A stretch of DNA of 5,295 nt. Source: Microcaldota archaeon (GTDB taxonomy: Archaea; Micrarchaeota; Micrarchaeia; Anstonellales; VGKX01). Positions 1-4,855 of this stretch are shown here, piece after piece; the stretch's first letter is position 1; each line of letters opens with the position of its first letter. The position numbers were made by a program, and so were the translations under genes. The stretch covers positions 1-5,295 of the forward strand of contig JAKALW010000096.1 in assembly GCA_021823945.1 (NCBI GenBank), in the 5' to 3' direction. The notes under the pieces were generated by a model, which saw nothing but the letters and a program-made list of their open reading frames with translations, was not told the DNA's origin and did not search any database.

Positions 1-1
1 C

Positions 2-898
2 GCCGCTCTCCAGTCAAACATACTTCGCGAGCTTGCCGACAAGCTGGCGTCGCATGGCAGTTTCCCGTCACTTGCAAGCCTCGCAGGGGCGAAAACGCCT
101 GCCAATCTGCCAAAAATAGCCCTTGGAGAGCAGACTGCCAGGGCAGACATGAGGCCAATTGAGAAAGGCTTTTCCTCGACTTTTGGCATGCTTTTTGGCA
201 GGCAGCCAGGAAGCATAACTGGCTATGAAAAATGGCTGTCGCAGGGAAATGTCACCATGCAGCAGGTCCGGACTCCCTTTGGAGATGCAACATGGCTCCC
301 GTCAAACCTTCCATTTTTCCGTTCCTATCCTGCTGGCAGGGCGGTATCCATGCGGGAGTCCCTGGAACTTGGGAAAACAGGCGCAGCTGGCGGCATTGAC
401 TGCCTTGCCTCGGCAGTCCGCGCCCTGCCTGAAATAGGCTTTTTCACGCCAGAGCTTGCAGACGGGCAGAATTCAAACCTTGTTTCGTTCCCGCACGCGT
501 TCAATGTTGTCAATGCGTACAAGGGGCATGACGGCGTGTATGGCGAGAACATAGGGCTTTGTTCGTTCGCGCTCAATTCCAAATACTCCTATGGCTGTTA
601 CAGGGTGCTTGAGTCCCAGTTCGCAATGAAATGCCATAACTCACAGCGCCTAAACAGGTGCTTTGAGCTGGACTCGTGCGACAAGTGCTCCGACTCGTAC
701 CTATGCCACAATTCCGAAGCGCTTTCAGACTGCATGTTCTGTTTCAATGCAAAGGGGCTGCGCTTTGCGATTGGCAACTGCGCCTTGCCACAGGACAAGT
801 ACGGGCAGGTGAAGTCAGCTGTGCTTGGGCAGCTTGGGGCAGAGCTTGAAAAGCGCAAGTCCACAAGCGTGGGCATTTTCAGCATTGGCGCGAGATAA
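2..898 (+). CDS. Cysteine-rich hypothetical protein (5' end outside window)
   Basis: The frame is open from the first base, so the gene begins upstream; 298 residues are visible. The first ATG in view, at 149, is probably internal because 49 sense codons precede it without a stop. The N-terminal and middle parts have no motif I recognise. The C-terminal part (bases 560-781) holds ten cysteines in 74 residues. Five of them (bases 560, 596, 632, 704, 740) fall on a 12-residue register, and the segment CHNSxxLxxC occurs twice, 24 residues apart. This suggests a short solenoid or a metal-binding Cys cluster. It resembles Cys-rich hypothetical proteins that I recall from DPANN and CPR genomes, with motifs such as CFNAK followed by an acidic/basic helix; that is memory, not a search. 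No signal peptide or membrane segment is visible in this part. Function unknown. It reads as a real gene because codon use matches the neighbours and the frame is long. Confidence 0.85.
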   Translation, partial: AALQSNILRELADKLASHGSFPSLASLAGAKTPANLPKIALGEQTARADMRPIEKGFSSTFGMLFGRQPGSITGYEKWLSQGNVTMQQVRTPFGDATWLPSNLPFFRSYPAGRAVSMRESLELGKTGAAGGIDCLASAVRALPEIGFFTPELADGQNSNLVSFPHAFNVVNAYKGHDGVYGENIGLCSFALNSKYSYGCYRVLESQFAMKCHNSQRLNRCFELDSCDKCSDSYLCHNSEALSDCMFCFNAKGLRFAIGNCALPQDKYGQVKSAVLGQLGAELEKRKSTSVGIFSIGAR

Positions 899-926
899 AC
901 AACGAATGCCTCCCATGAGCAAGATT

Positions 927-1030
927 GCCATTTCTGGACAGGGTTCGGGCAATCCAGGCAAAGCCCATGCCATTTCAGGCTGAAATTCAAGGCATTTCAG
1001 GCAAGGATTCGAGGCGTTTCAAAGTCAAGA
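927..1030. repeat. Imperfect 22-23 bp repeats before the 1063 gene
   Basis: The gap between the two first genes contains related units starting GCCATTTC or GCATTTC. They lie at about 927-949, 969-991 (23 bp), 992-1013 (22 bp) and a degenerate partial copy at 1014-1030. The two central units share GC(C)ATTTCAGGC followed by an ATTC(A/G)AG tail. The array stops exactly where the TATA-like element starts at 1031. It could be an operator-like array upstream of the promoter or a decaying minisatellite. Nothing else coding is seen in 899-1062. Confidence 0.5.
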
Positions 1031-1038
1031 TTTATTAA
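1031..1038 (+). promoter_or_regulatory. TATA box for the 1063 gene
   Basis: TTTATTAA is an archaeal TATA-like octamer. Its first base lies 32 nt before the GTG at 1063, so transcription would start at or within a few bases of that codon. The same spacing is seen at the other leaderless-looking genes in this window. No convincing Shine-Dalgarno lies before either candidate start. Confidence 0.6.
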
Positions 1039-1062
1039 CAAGCCCGCTCCATTATCTCTCCC

Positions 1063-2160
1063 GTGGTTAAAATGTCTAGGCGCCAGAATGAGGGCAGTGG
1101 AAACAGGCAAGCCGCAGGCATTGCCATGACAAATGACGAGTTCTGGAGCAAAATATCAGACCTGCACGCAAGCCATGACTCATTGAAGTCGCACATAATG
1201 CACAACCTTGGAGTTTCAGGCTCGATTAGCCCGGAGCGCGTGCATGACGATTCACTCTTTTTGCTGTCGCTTTCAAATGCCATTGCCGACGTGCTCAAGC
1301 ACCCGTCAGGCCAGGCGCAGGAAAAGGCCCAGGTAATGGAGTCATACCACAGGATTGTCGAGGCGTCAAAGGCGCTTTCCGAGAATCTCTATTCCATGGA
1401 CCTCCAGCAAAACGCAGCAGACGCGAGCCATGATTTCGCGACAAATCTTGAGAGCCTCGAATACCTCATAAACGACTCGTCAATGAACGTAATTGCCAAT
1501 GGCGGCGCCATGGAGCAAAAAAGGCTCGAGGCCAATGCCCGGATACTGGTGCAGCTTGAGGCTAGGTTTTACGACATCAGGCGCAGGCTGTATTCCCAGC
1601 CATCGTCAAACGGGCTTTCTGCGCCCACGCTTGCCACTTTCCTTAAAGTCCAAAAGAACATAAAGTCCATAGCCGCGCTCATTGAGCGCATGCCGGACGA
1701 AAAGCCGGCGCTTTTATTGCCGCCGGCAGCCGCGGGCGCCCCGGCGCAGCCCCAACCTGACAATTTCGAGAGGTTCAAAGTCTCGCTCGTGAAATCGCTA
1801 ATCCAGCTTGTGTCCGGGAAAGTCCTCATTGACCGCAAGCACGTCACTGTGAAATCAACGCACAATGGCACGCGCAAGTCGTTCAAGGTTGACGACAATG
1901 CGCGCCACGCGCTGCTGGATTTGTTTGAAAGCACGTTTGTGAAGGACAGCCTGTCAGAAGTCCTCGCAGGCTCAGACGGCGTGGTGGTAGCGCAGTTCGA
2001 GGTAGCGTATGAAGGCGCGGAGCCAAAGTCCATACACCTGAACATAGGCTCGAGAAGGCACGAGGGCAACACAATCACGTTCTCGCCTGTCAGCATGTAC
2101 CTCCCGGCGGGGCAGATAAGCGCCATAAGCTCGCTCGACTTCGAGAATGAAAATTCTTAA
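1063..2160 (+). CDS. Unrecognised two-domain protein, 365 aa
   Basis: I do not recognise this protein. Residues about 24-212 look almost wholly alpha-helical, with heptad-like leucine/alanine spacing and many Gln, Asn and Ser. A low-complexity linker at about 216-233 (LLLPPAAAGAPAQPQP) leads to a C-terminal domain of about 130 residues that looks mixed alpha/beta: a helix near 236-252, strands near 253-276, a helix near 278-302 and strands near 306-345. The whole protein contains no cysteine, in contrast to its upstream neighbour. There is no signal peptide or membrane segment, so it is probably cytoplasmic. The start is GTG 1063 if the mRNA is leaderless, as the TATA spacing suggests; ATG 1072 (in frame) is the alternative and would give a leader of about 10 nt. 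It has its own promoter and terminator, so it is probably monocistronic. A scaffold or nucleic-acid-binding role is possible but unsupported. Confidence 0.85.
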   Translation: MVKMSRRQNEGSGNRQAAGIAMTNDEFWSKISDLHASHDSLKSHIMHNLGVSGSISPERVHDDSLFLLSLSNAIADVLKHPSGQAQEKAQVMESYHRIVEASKALSENLYSMDLQQNAADASHDFATNLESLEYLINDSSMNVIANGGAMEQKRLEANARILVQLEARFYDIRRRLYSQPSSNGLSAPTLATFLKVQKNIKSIAALIERMPDEKPALLLPPAAAGAPAQPQPDNFERFKVSLVKSLIQLVSGKVLIDRKHVTVKSTHNGTRKSFKVDDNARHALLDLFESTFVKDSLSEVLAGSDGVVVAQFEVAYEGAEPKSIHLNIGSRRHEGNTITFSPVSMYLPAGQISAISSLDFENENS

Positions 2161-2175
2161 TTCTGTGATGAAGGA

Positions 2176-2198
2176 GCAGGTTATTCTTGCTTTTTTTT
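2176..2198 (+). terminator. Hairpin plus T8 terminator after the 1063 gene
   Basis: GCAGG (2176-2180) pairs with CTTGC (2186-2190), including one G-T pair, around the loop TTATT. Eight T residues follow at 2191-2198. It begins 15 nt after the stop codon and would end + strand transcription before the oppositely oriented toxin gene. T-tracts alone can terminate archaeal RNA polymerase; the short hairpin is a bonus. Confidence 0.65.
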
Positions 2199-2217
2199 AG
2201 AGTTGAATGCCTGTCAG

Positions 2218-2817
2218 TTATTTTTTTTCTATGATCAGGTTTTCAAAAATGAATTTGCGTATGTATTCCCTTATGTGCTCTTCCGCAACTTTCTTCCTAA
2301 TTTTTATCCCTTTTTGAATAAGGAACTCTTTAAGCTCTTCAGGGCAGTTGTCTTCATTCCATTTTGCAATCTGCTCAAGCATTCTTCCTTTCTCAATTGC
2401 GTCTCTAGGTTCAAAATTTACTGAATACTTTCTGTTTCCTGGGTCTTTCCAAGCAAATGTTTCCATATTTAGTGTCAACATGATGCTTGCGCACAAAAGT
2501 GCAGTTCTTTTGTTTCCATCACTGAAAGGGTGCCTGCATGATATTTCATATATTATCTCTTCGGCAATCTTTATCGTACATTTTAACTTGTCATCAGGAT
2601 ATTTTTTCGCAAGTAGTTTGTCTTGAAAATAATCAAGAGCACCTTCGTCTCTCTCTGAATCTGGGGGCACTGTAAGTCCTTTATTTTTACAATATATTAT
2701 CAGCTTTTTGTGAAGCAATCTTATGAATTCGGCCGTAGGCAGGGAAAGTCTGCTCCCATCAGTGTCCGCGCCAACTAGTATAGTGACGTCTCGTACTCTA
2801 ACCTCTTTGAATTCCAT
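2218..2817 (-). CDS. doc: Fic/Doc-family toxin (death-on-curing type)
   Basis: This 199-aa protein carries the Fic core motif HPFSDGNKRTA at residues 96-106, with catalytic His96, acidic Asp100 for metal binding and the Asn-Lys-Arg phosphate-binding loop. Canonical Fic AMP-transferases read HxFx(D/E)GNGRxxR. Here the second Gly is Lys and the final Arg is absent, as in phage P1 Doc (NKRTA), which phosphorylates EF-Tu rather than adding AMP. The preceding helix (about 80-95, IKIAEEIIYEISCR) matches the usual helix before the motif. The N-terminal 25 residues and the basic C-terminal tail (about 167-199) extend beyond a minimal Doc of about 126 aa. ATG 2817 lies 10 nt after the stop of the upstream small gene and has no clear Shine-Dalgarno, suggesting translational coupling. 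Base composition is low: 18 G+C of 60 in both 2221-2280 and 2581-2640, against 31 of 60 at 1801-1860, which points to acquisition. Substrate is inferred, not shown. Confidence 0.88.
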   Translation of the reverse strand: MEFKEVRVRDVTILVGADTDGSRLSLPTAEFIRLLHKKLIIYCKNKGLTVPPDSERDEGALDYFQDKLLAKKYPDDKLKCTIKIAEEIIYEISCRHPFSDGNKRTALLCASIMLTLNMETFAWKDPGNRKYSVNFEPRDAIEKGRMLEQIAKWNEDNCPEELKEFLIQKGIKIRKKVAEEHIREYIRKFIFENLIIEKK

Positions 2818-2827
2818 GGTGTTTGCA

Positions 2828-2962
2828 CTATCTCTTAGCTAGGTATTCCAGCGCCTTTTTGTTTGCAGCAAAGCTTTTTTCAATTGCCTTGTCAACGGAG
2901 CTTATGTATCTCTCCAGTTGTTTTCCAGATAGTAATGAATTTTTTTTGTTCATGATATTCAC
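2828..2962 (-). CDS. Small protein upstream of the Doc toxin; candidate antitoxin
   Basis: This 44-aa frame (41 aa if started at ATG 2953) precedes the toxin gene on the same strand with a 10-nt gap, the normal place for an antitoxin. The product is basic and helical (MNKKNSLLSGKQLERY near the start, ending KKALEYLAKR). It lacks an obvious Phd-type DNA-binding N-terminus, and it lacks the (S/T)xxxE(G/N) inhibitory helix motif known from other Fic inhibitors. I do not recognise the family. GTG 2962 is preferred because it sits 32 nt after the first base of a TATA-like element on the minus strand, as at other leaderless genes here; ATG 2953 is three codons further in. The stop is TAG. Its short length makes it easy for annotation programs to miss. 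Position supports an antitoxin role; sequence does not prove it. Confidence 0.6.
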   Translation of the reverse strand: MNIMNKKNSLLSGKQLERYISSVDKAIEKSFAANKKALEYLAKR

Positions 2963-2986
2963 GCCTGCTTTTCTTTCGTATTGGCT

Positions 2987-2994
2987 TTATTTAA
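2987..2994 (-). promoter_or_regulatory. TATA box for the toxin-antitoxin operon
   Basis: Read on the minus strand this is TTAAATAA, inside an AT-only stretch. Its first base is 32 nt before GTG 2962. It lies only about 25 bp from the + strand TATA element at 3018, so the two operons share a compact divergent promoter region of which the small protein or toxin complex could be an autoregulator (inference). Confidence 0.5.
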
Positions 2995-3017
2995 TTTTAT
3001 GTTTCATAATCCGCTAC

Positions 3018-3026
3018 TTTTAAATA
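3018..3026 (+). promoter_or_regulatory. TATA box for the eL15 transcript
   Basis: TTTTAAATA is a strong archaeal TATA-like element preceded by CCGCTAC. Transcription is expected to begin near 3045-3052, giving eL15 a leader of about 150 nt, much longer than elsewhere in this window. A weaker TAAATAA at 3172-3178 lies about 25 nt before the eL15 start and could be a second promoter. Confidence 0.5.
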
Positions 3027-3058
3027 CCCTTAATTCGCATAAAAGAAGGCTTATTGGA

Positions 3059-3178
3059 ATGTGGGGTTCGTTACCTGAACCAATCAAGACTTTGGATTTT
3101 GTCCATCGCAGCCCTAATAACGACTTGAAAATGGGCAGGCTGCATCGCCTGGAAACCAGCGCGGCGCCGGCTAAATAA
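3059..3178 (+). CDS. Possible 39-aa leader ORF before eL15
   Basis: An ATG at 3059 opens a 39-codon frame ending in TAA, 18 nt before the eL15 start codon. The ATG is about 10 nt after the expected transcription start. The product is basic at its C-terminal half (MGRLHRLETSAAPAK) and I do not recognise it. Third-position G+C is 23 of 39 codons, similar to the neighbouring genes, which mildly favours coding. There is no clear Shine-Dalgarno. The frame is also open upstream to TTG 2981, but that would precede the promoter. It may be a small protein, a regulatory leader peptide or simply an untranslated leader. Confidence 0.3.
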   Translation: MWGSLPEPIKTLDFVHRSPNNDLKMGRLHRLETSAAPAK

Positions 3179-3185
3179 ACACAAC

Positions 3186-3191
3186 GGTGAT
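3186..3191 (+). promoter_or_regulatory. Shine-Dalgarno of eL15
   Basis: GGTGAT is a perfect six-base match to the usual archaeal 16S rRNA 3' tail (reading GGAGGTGATCC as its complement). It lies 5 nt before ATG 3197 and fixes that start. It shows that eL15 is read from a leadered mRNA. Confidence 0.75.
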
Positions 3192-3196
3192 TAGAA

Positions 3197-3715
3197 ATGG
3201 GAATGTACAAATACATTAGCGAGGCGTTCCAAAAGGAATACAAGGAGCGCACGCCGGAATACAGGAAACGCGTTACCACCTGGAGGCGCGGGCCTACGGT
3301 TGTCAAGGTAGAAAAGCCAATGAACCTGGCGCGCGCACGCTCGCTTGGGTACAAGGCAAAACCCGGCATCATAGTCGTCCGCGTAAAGACCGGCAGGGGC
3401 CAGCGCAAGAGGCCGCACCCATGGGGCGGAAGGAAGCCTGCGAAGAACGCAGCATACCGCGTTCCGGGCAAGTCATACCGCTCAATAGCCGAGGAAAAGG
3501 CATCCAGGAAATACAGGAACCTTGACGTCCTCAACTCTTACTTTGTCGGCAGGGACGGGCAATACCAGTTCTTCGAAGTGCTCATGTTCGACGCCGAAGT
3601 CTACTATGGCGCTGACCGCCACGCGGGCAGGGCATTTAGGGGCCTGACAGCAGCGAGCAAGAAGTCCAGGGGTCTTAGAGGAAAAGGCAATGGCTACGAA
3701 CAGGCCATGATTTGA
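3197..3715 (+). CDS. rpl15e: Large-subunit ribosomal protein eL15 (L15e)
   Basis: This 172-aa basic protein of the 50S subunit binds 23S rRNA and is found only in archaea and eukaryotes. Family hallmarks run in order: MYKYI near the N-terminus, TWRR at 28-31, RARSLGYKAKPG at 46-57, the Arg/Lys-rich segment about 64-83, GKSYRSIAEEKASRKYRNL at 91-109, VLNSYFVGRDGQY at 111-123, and FRGLTAASKKSRGLRGKG at 147-164. It is shorter than the roughly 190-aa archaeal norm. The loop between FEV (about 126-128) and the final RGL block is cut to about 20 residues, lacking the usual DPxHP...NWI segment, and the basic C-terminal tail is missing. Start and Shine-Dalgarno are clear. It sits upstream of the two RNase P genes, a conserved archaeal neighbourhood, but a terminator separates them here. 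Confidence 0.97.
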   Translation: MGMYKYISEAFQKEYKERTPEYRKRVTTWRRGPTVVKVEKPMNLARARSLGYKAKPGIIVVRVKTGRGQRKRPHPWGGRKPAKNAAYRVPGKSYRSIAEEKASRKYRNLDVLNSYFVGRDGQYQFFEVLMFDAEVYYGADRHAGRAFRGLTAASKKSRGLRGKGNGYEQAMI

Positions 3716-3716
3716 T

Positions 3717-3767
3717 TGGCTTGAAAGCCATTTTTTCTTTATTTTTTTCTTTTTTCTCAATTTTTTT
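3717..3767 (+). terminator. Hairpin and T-tract terminator after eL15
   Basis: TGGCT (3717-3721) and AGCCA (3726-3730) form a five-pair stem with loop TGAA, starting 2 nt after the stop codon. Four T-runs of 5-7 bases follow between 3731 and 3767. This combines a bacterial-style hairpin with the multiple T-tracts that suffice in archaea, so read-through into the RNase P genes should be low. Confidence 0.75.
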
Positions 3768-3798
3768 ATCCATTGAATCCGGGTTCAAATTCCATTGC

Positions 3799-3899
3799 TT
3801 TTGTTTCATGCCAATGGCCATCAAAGCTTAGGTTTTGTTTCATGCCCATGACCCTCAAAGCTCAGGTTTTGTTTCATGTCCATGGCAATCAAACTTAGG
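3799..3899. repeat. Three tandem 34-bp repeats before the Rpp30 gene
   Basis: Units lie at 3799-3832, 3833-3866 and 3867-3899 (34, 34 and 33 bp) with no spacer. Each begins TTTTGTTTCATG and ends TCAAA(G)CT(T/C)AGG. Units 1 and 2 differ at four positions, and unit 3 lacks one base. Each has a CATG followed closely by a second ATG core, as in CATGCCCATG. The array ends 8 bp before the TATA-like element at 3908, in the place of an upstream activator or operator array. There are no CRISPR spacers. Together with the T-tracts before it and the promoter after it, this accounts for the whole 223-bp gap 3716-3938. Confidence 0.85.
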
Positions 3900-3907
3900 C
3901 ATATCAA

Positions 3908-3913
3908 TTTATT
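3908..3913 (+). promoter_or_regulatory. TATA box for the Rpp30 gene
   Basis: TTTATT in the AT-rich stretch 3901-3916 lies 31 nt before ATG 3939, and no Shine-Dalgarno precedes that ATG. A leaderless or nearly leaderless mRNA is therefore likely. It gives the RNase P pair a promoter separate from eL15. Confidence 0.55.
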
Positions 3914-3938
3914 CTATGCAATCCCATAACTGGTTAAC

Positions 3939-4415
3939 ATGGCATATTACGACATCTCGCGTACGCACATAGGCACAATGAAGCAGCTCGGCTTCTCTGG
4001 CATATTCGACGCCGCCTCCTGCAAGAGCAGGATAATCTACTCCCAGGACTCGAAGTCGCTTGGCAACATGGCCAAAAAGCCGCTTGTATTTTTCCTGAAA
4101 TCATACGAACTAGACCTGGGCACGATAAAGCTTGTGGCGCAGGGCAAGGGCGCGTTCGCATTCCCCATTTCAGACTTCACCCCCGGCGGGGAAAACTCGG
4201 CATACGCGCTTTCAAGGAAGCTTGGCATGGCACGGCTCTTTGCCAAGGCATGCCAGAAGGCAGGTGCGCGCATTATCCTGTGCTCAATGGCGCAGGAGGA
4301 GTTCATGGCGCCGTCGGTTCGCGAACTGGTGTTCTTTGGCGGGCTCTTGGGGATAGAGGAGAGCATTTCAAAACAGGCAATAACTATTGCCCATCTATAC
4401 CTTGGCAAAGAATGA
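3939..4415 (+). CDS. rnp3: RNase P protein component 3 (Rpp30), compact form
   Basis: Archaeal Rpp30 is a TIM-barrel-like protein subunit of RNase P, which removes 5' leaders from tRNA precursors; it works as a pair with Pop5. The assignment rests on the C-terminal half: a helix around 92-108 (SRKLGMARLFAKACQKAG), the strand RIILCSMAQEE (111-121) matching the family's (S)SSAQE block, and VRELVFFGGLLGIEESISKQAIT (127-149), matching the helix and GhxxGhxxxxAxxxh block of family members. The following gene is pop5, the usual partner. At 158 aa it is well below the usual 205-230 aa; the N-terminal part of the barrel appears reduced. ATG 3939 suits the TATA spacing and no in-frame upstream start is needed. 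Without the neighbouring genes the N-terminal half alone would not be recognisable. Confidence 0.85.
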   Translation: MAYYDISRTHIGTMKQLGFSGIFDAASCKSRIIYSQDSKSLGNMAKKPLVFFLKSYELDLGTIKLVAQGKGAFAFPISDFTPGGENSAYALSRKLGMARLFAKACQKAGARIILCSMAQEEFMAPSVRELVFFGGLLGIEESISKQAITIAHLYLGKE

Positions 4416-4434
4416 CATTCATTTCAAACCCAGA

Positions 4435-4442
4435 AATATATG
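4435..4442 (+). promoter_or_regulatory. Possible internal promoter before pop5
   Basis: AAATATAT is TATA-like, within the 83-bp AT-rich gap between rnp3 and pop5; a second candidate is TTTGTATATTTG at 4453-4464. The first would place the start of transcription near 4465, leaving a leader that contains the Shine-Dalgarno. In a stretch this AT-rich such matches are expected by chance, and co-transcription with rnp3 is equally plausible. Confidence 0.3.
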
Positions 4443-4487
4443 GATATGTAAATTTGTATATTTGTAGTATTGTAATGTGCAGTTTTT

Positions 4488-4492
4488 AGGTG
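4488..4492 (+). promoter_or_regulatory. Shine-Dalgarno that sets the GTG start of pop5
   Basis: AGGTG matches the complement of the archaeal 16S tail and lies 6 nt before GTG 4499. The only nearby in-frame ATG (4475) hits TAG after three more codons, so GTG 4499 is the start. Confidence 0.7.
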
Positions 4493-4498
4493 TAATTT

Positions 4499-4855
4499 GT
4501 GGCAAAGGCTCTGTATCCGAAAAAAAGATATGTGGCATTCAAGGCAATCGGGCCAGACAGGGAAAAAGTTGATTCCATGTCAGCCTGGCGCCACATTTCG
4601 GACTCTTTATTCATGTTTTTGGGCTCGCTTGGCATGAGCAGGGCGCGCTTCAAGAAAATCGCGTTTGACGAGCAGTCGAAAAAAGGGGTTTTCAGGATTT
4701 CAAATTCCATGCACAGGAAAACCCTTGGCTGCCTGGCAATTTCGGGCGCAATCCAGGGCAGGAAGGCGAGGCTGCAAATCATCCTATCATCCGGCAGCCT
4801 GAAAAAAATCCTGGGAGAGACAAACATACCCGCGCCCAAGAAGGCGGGCAACTGA
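4499..4855 (+). CDS. rnp2: RNase P protein component 2 (Pop5)
   Basis: Pop5 is a small protein of archaeal RNase P with an RRM-like fold that binds the catalytic domain of the RNA together with Rpp30. At 118 aa it has normal family length. Recognisable parts are PKKRYVAFKAIG (7-18), the first strand of the family; the helix and turn SDSLFMFLGSLGMSRARFKKI (35-54); KKGVFRISN (61-69), matching the usual KxGhhR strand; the helix RKTLGCLAISGAIQGRKARL (73-92), matching the LAxI...G.. segment; and SSGSLKKILGE (97-107), matching SGTIKxL. A short Pro/Lys tail (NIPAPKKAGN) follows. Start GTG 4499 is set by a Shine-Dalgarno. It lies 83 bp after rnp3, probably in one transcript. Confidence 0.88.
   Translation: MAKALYPKKRYVAFKAIGPDREKVDSMSAWRHISDSLFMFLGSLGMSRARFKKIAFDEQSKKGVFRISNSMHRKTLGCLAISGAIQGRKARLQIILSSGSLKKILGETNIPAPKKAGN

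Noticed and set aside
1569..2126. 185-codon - strand frame inside the 1063 gene
   Set aside because: Long antisense frames are common in G+C-rich-third-position genes; the product has shadow-like composition and no family features.
2203..2424. 73-codon + strand frame rich in Phe
   Set aside because: Antisense of the AT-rich toxin 3' end and located after a terminator; Phe richness merely mirrors the toxin's Lys/Glu codons.
2348..2626. 92-codon + strand frame inside the toxin gene
   Set aside because: It is the antisense of the Fic/Doc gene, whose motif and operon context are clear; no promoter or ribosome site supports it.
3004..3534. 176-codon - strand frame across the eL15 gene
   Set aside because: eL15 on the + strand is certain, so this is a shadow frame.
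3771..3797. T-arm-like segment: near-palindrome TTGAATCCGGGTTCAA followed by AATTCC, resembling tRNA GGTTCAAATCC
   Set aside because: Only three T-stem pairs can form, one a wobble, and the upstream sequence is T-rich with no acceptor, D or anticodon arm. It is not a tRNA and there is no paired copy to call it an attachment site.
3799..3899. CRISPR array
   Set aside because: The repeats are directly tandem with no spacers and are imperfect; no cas genes are present.
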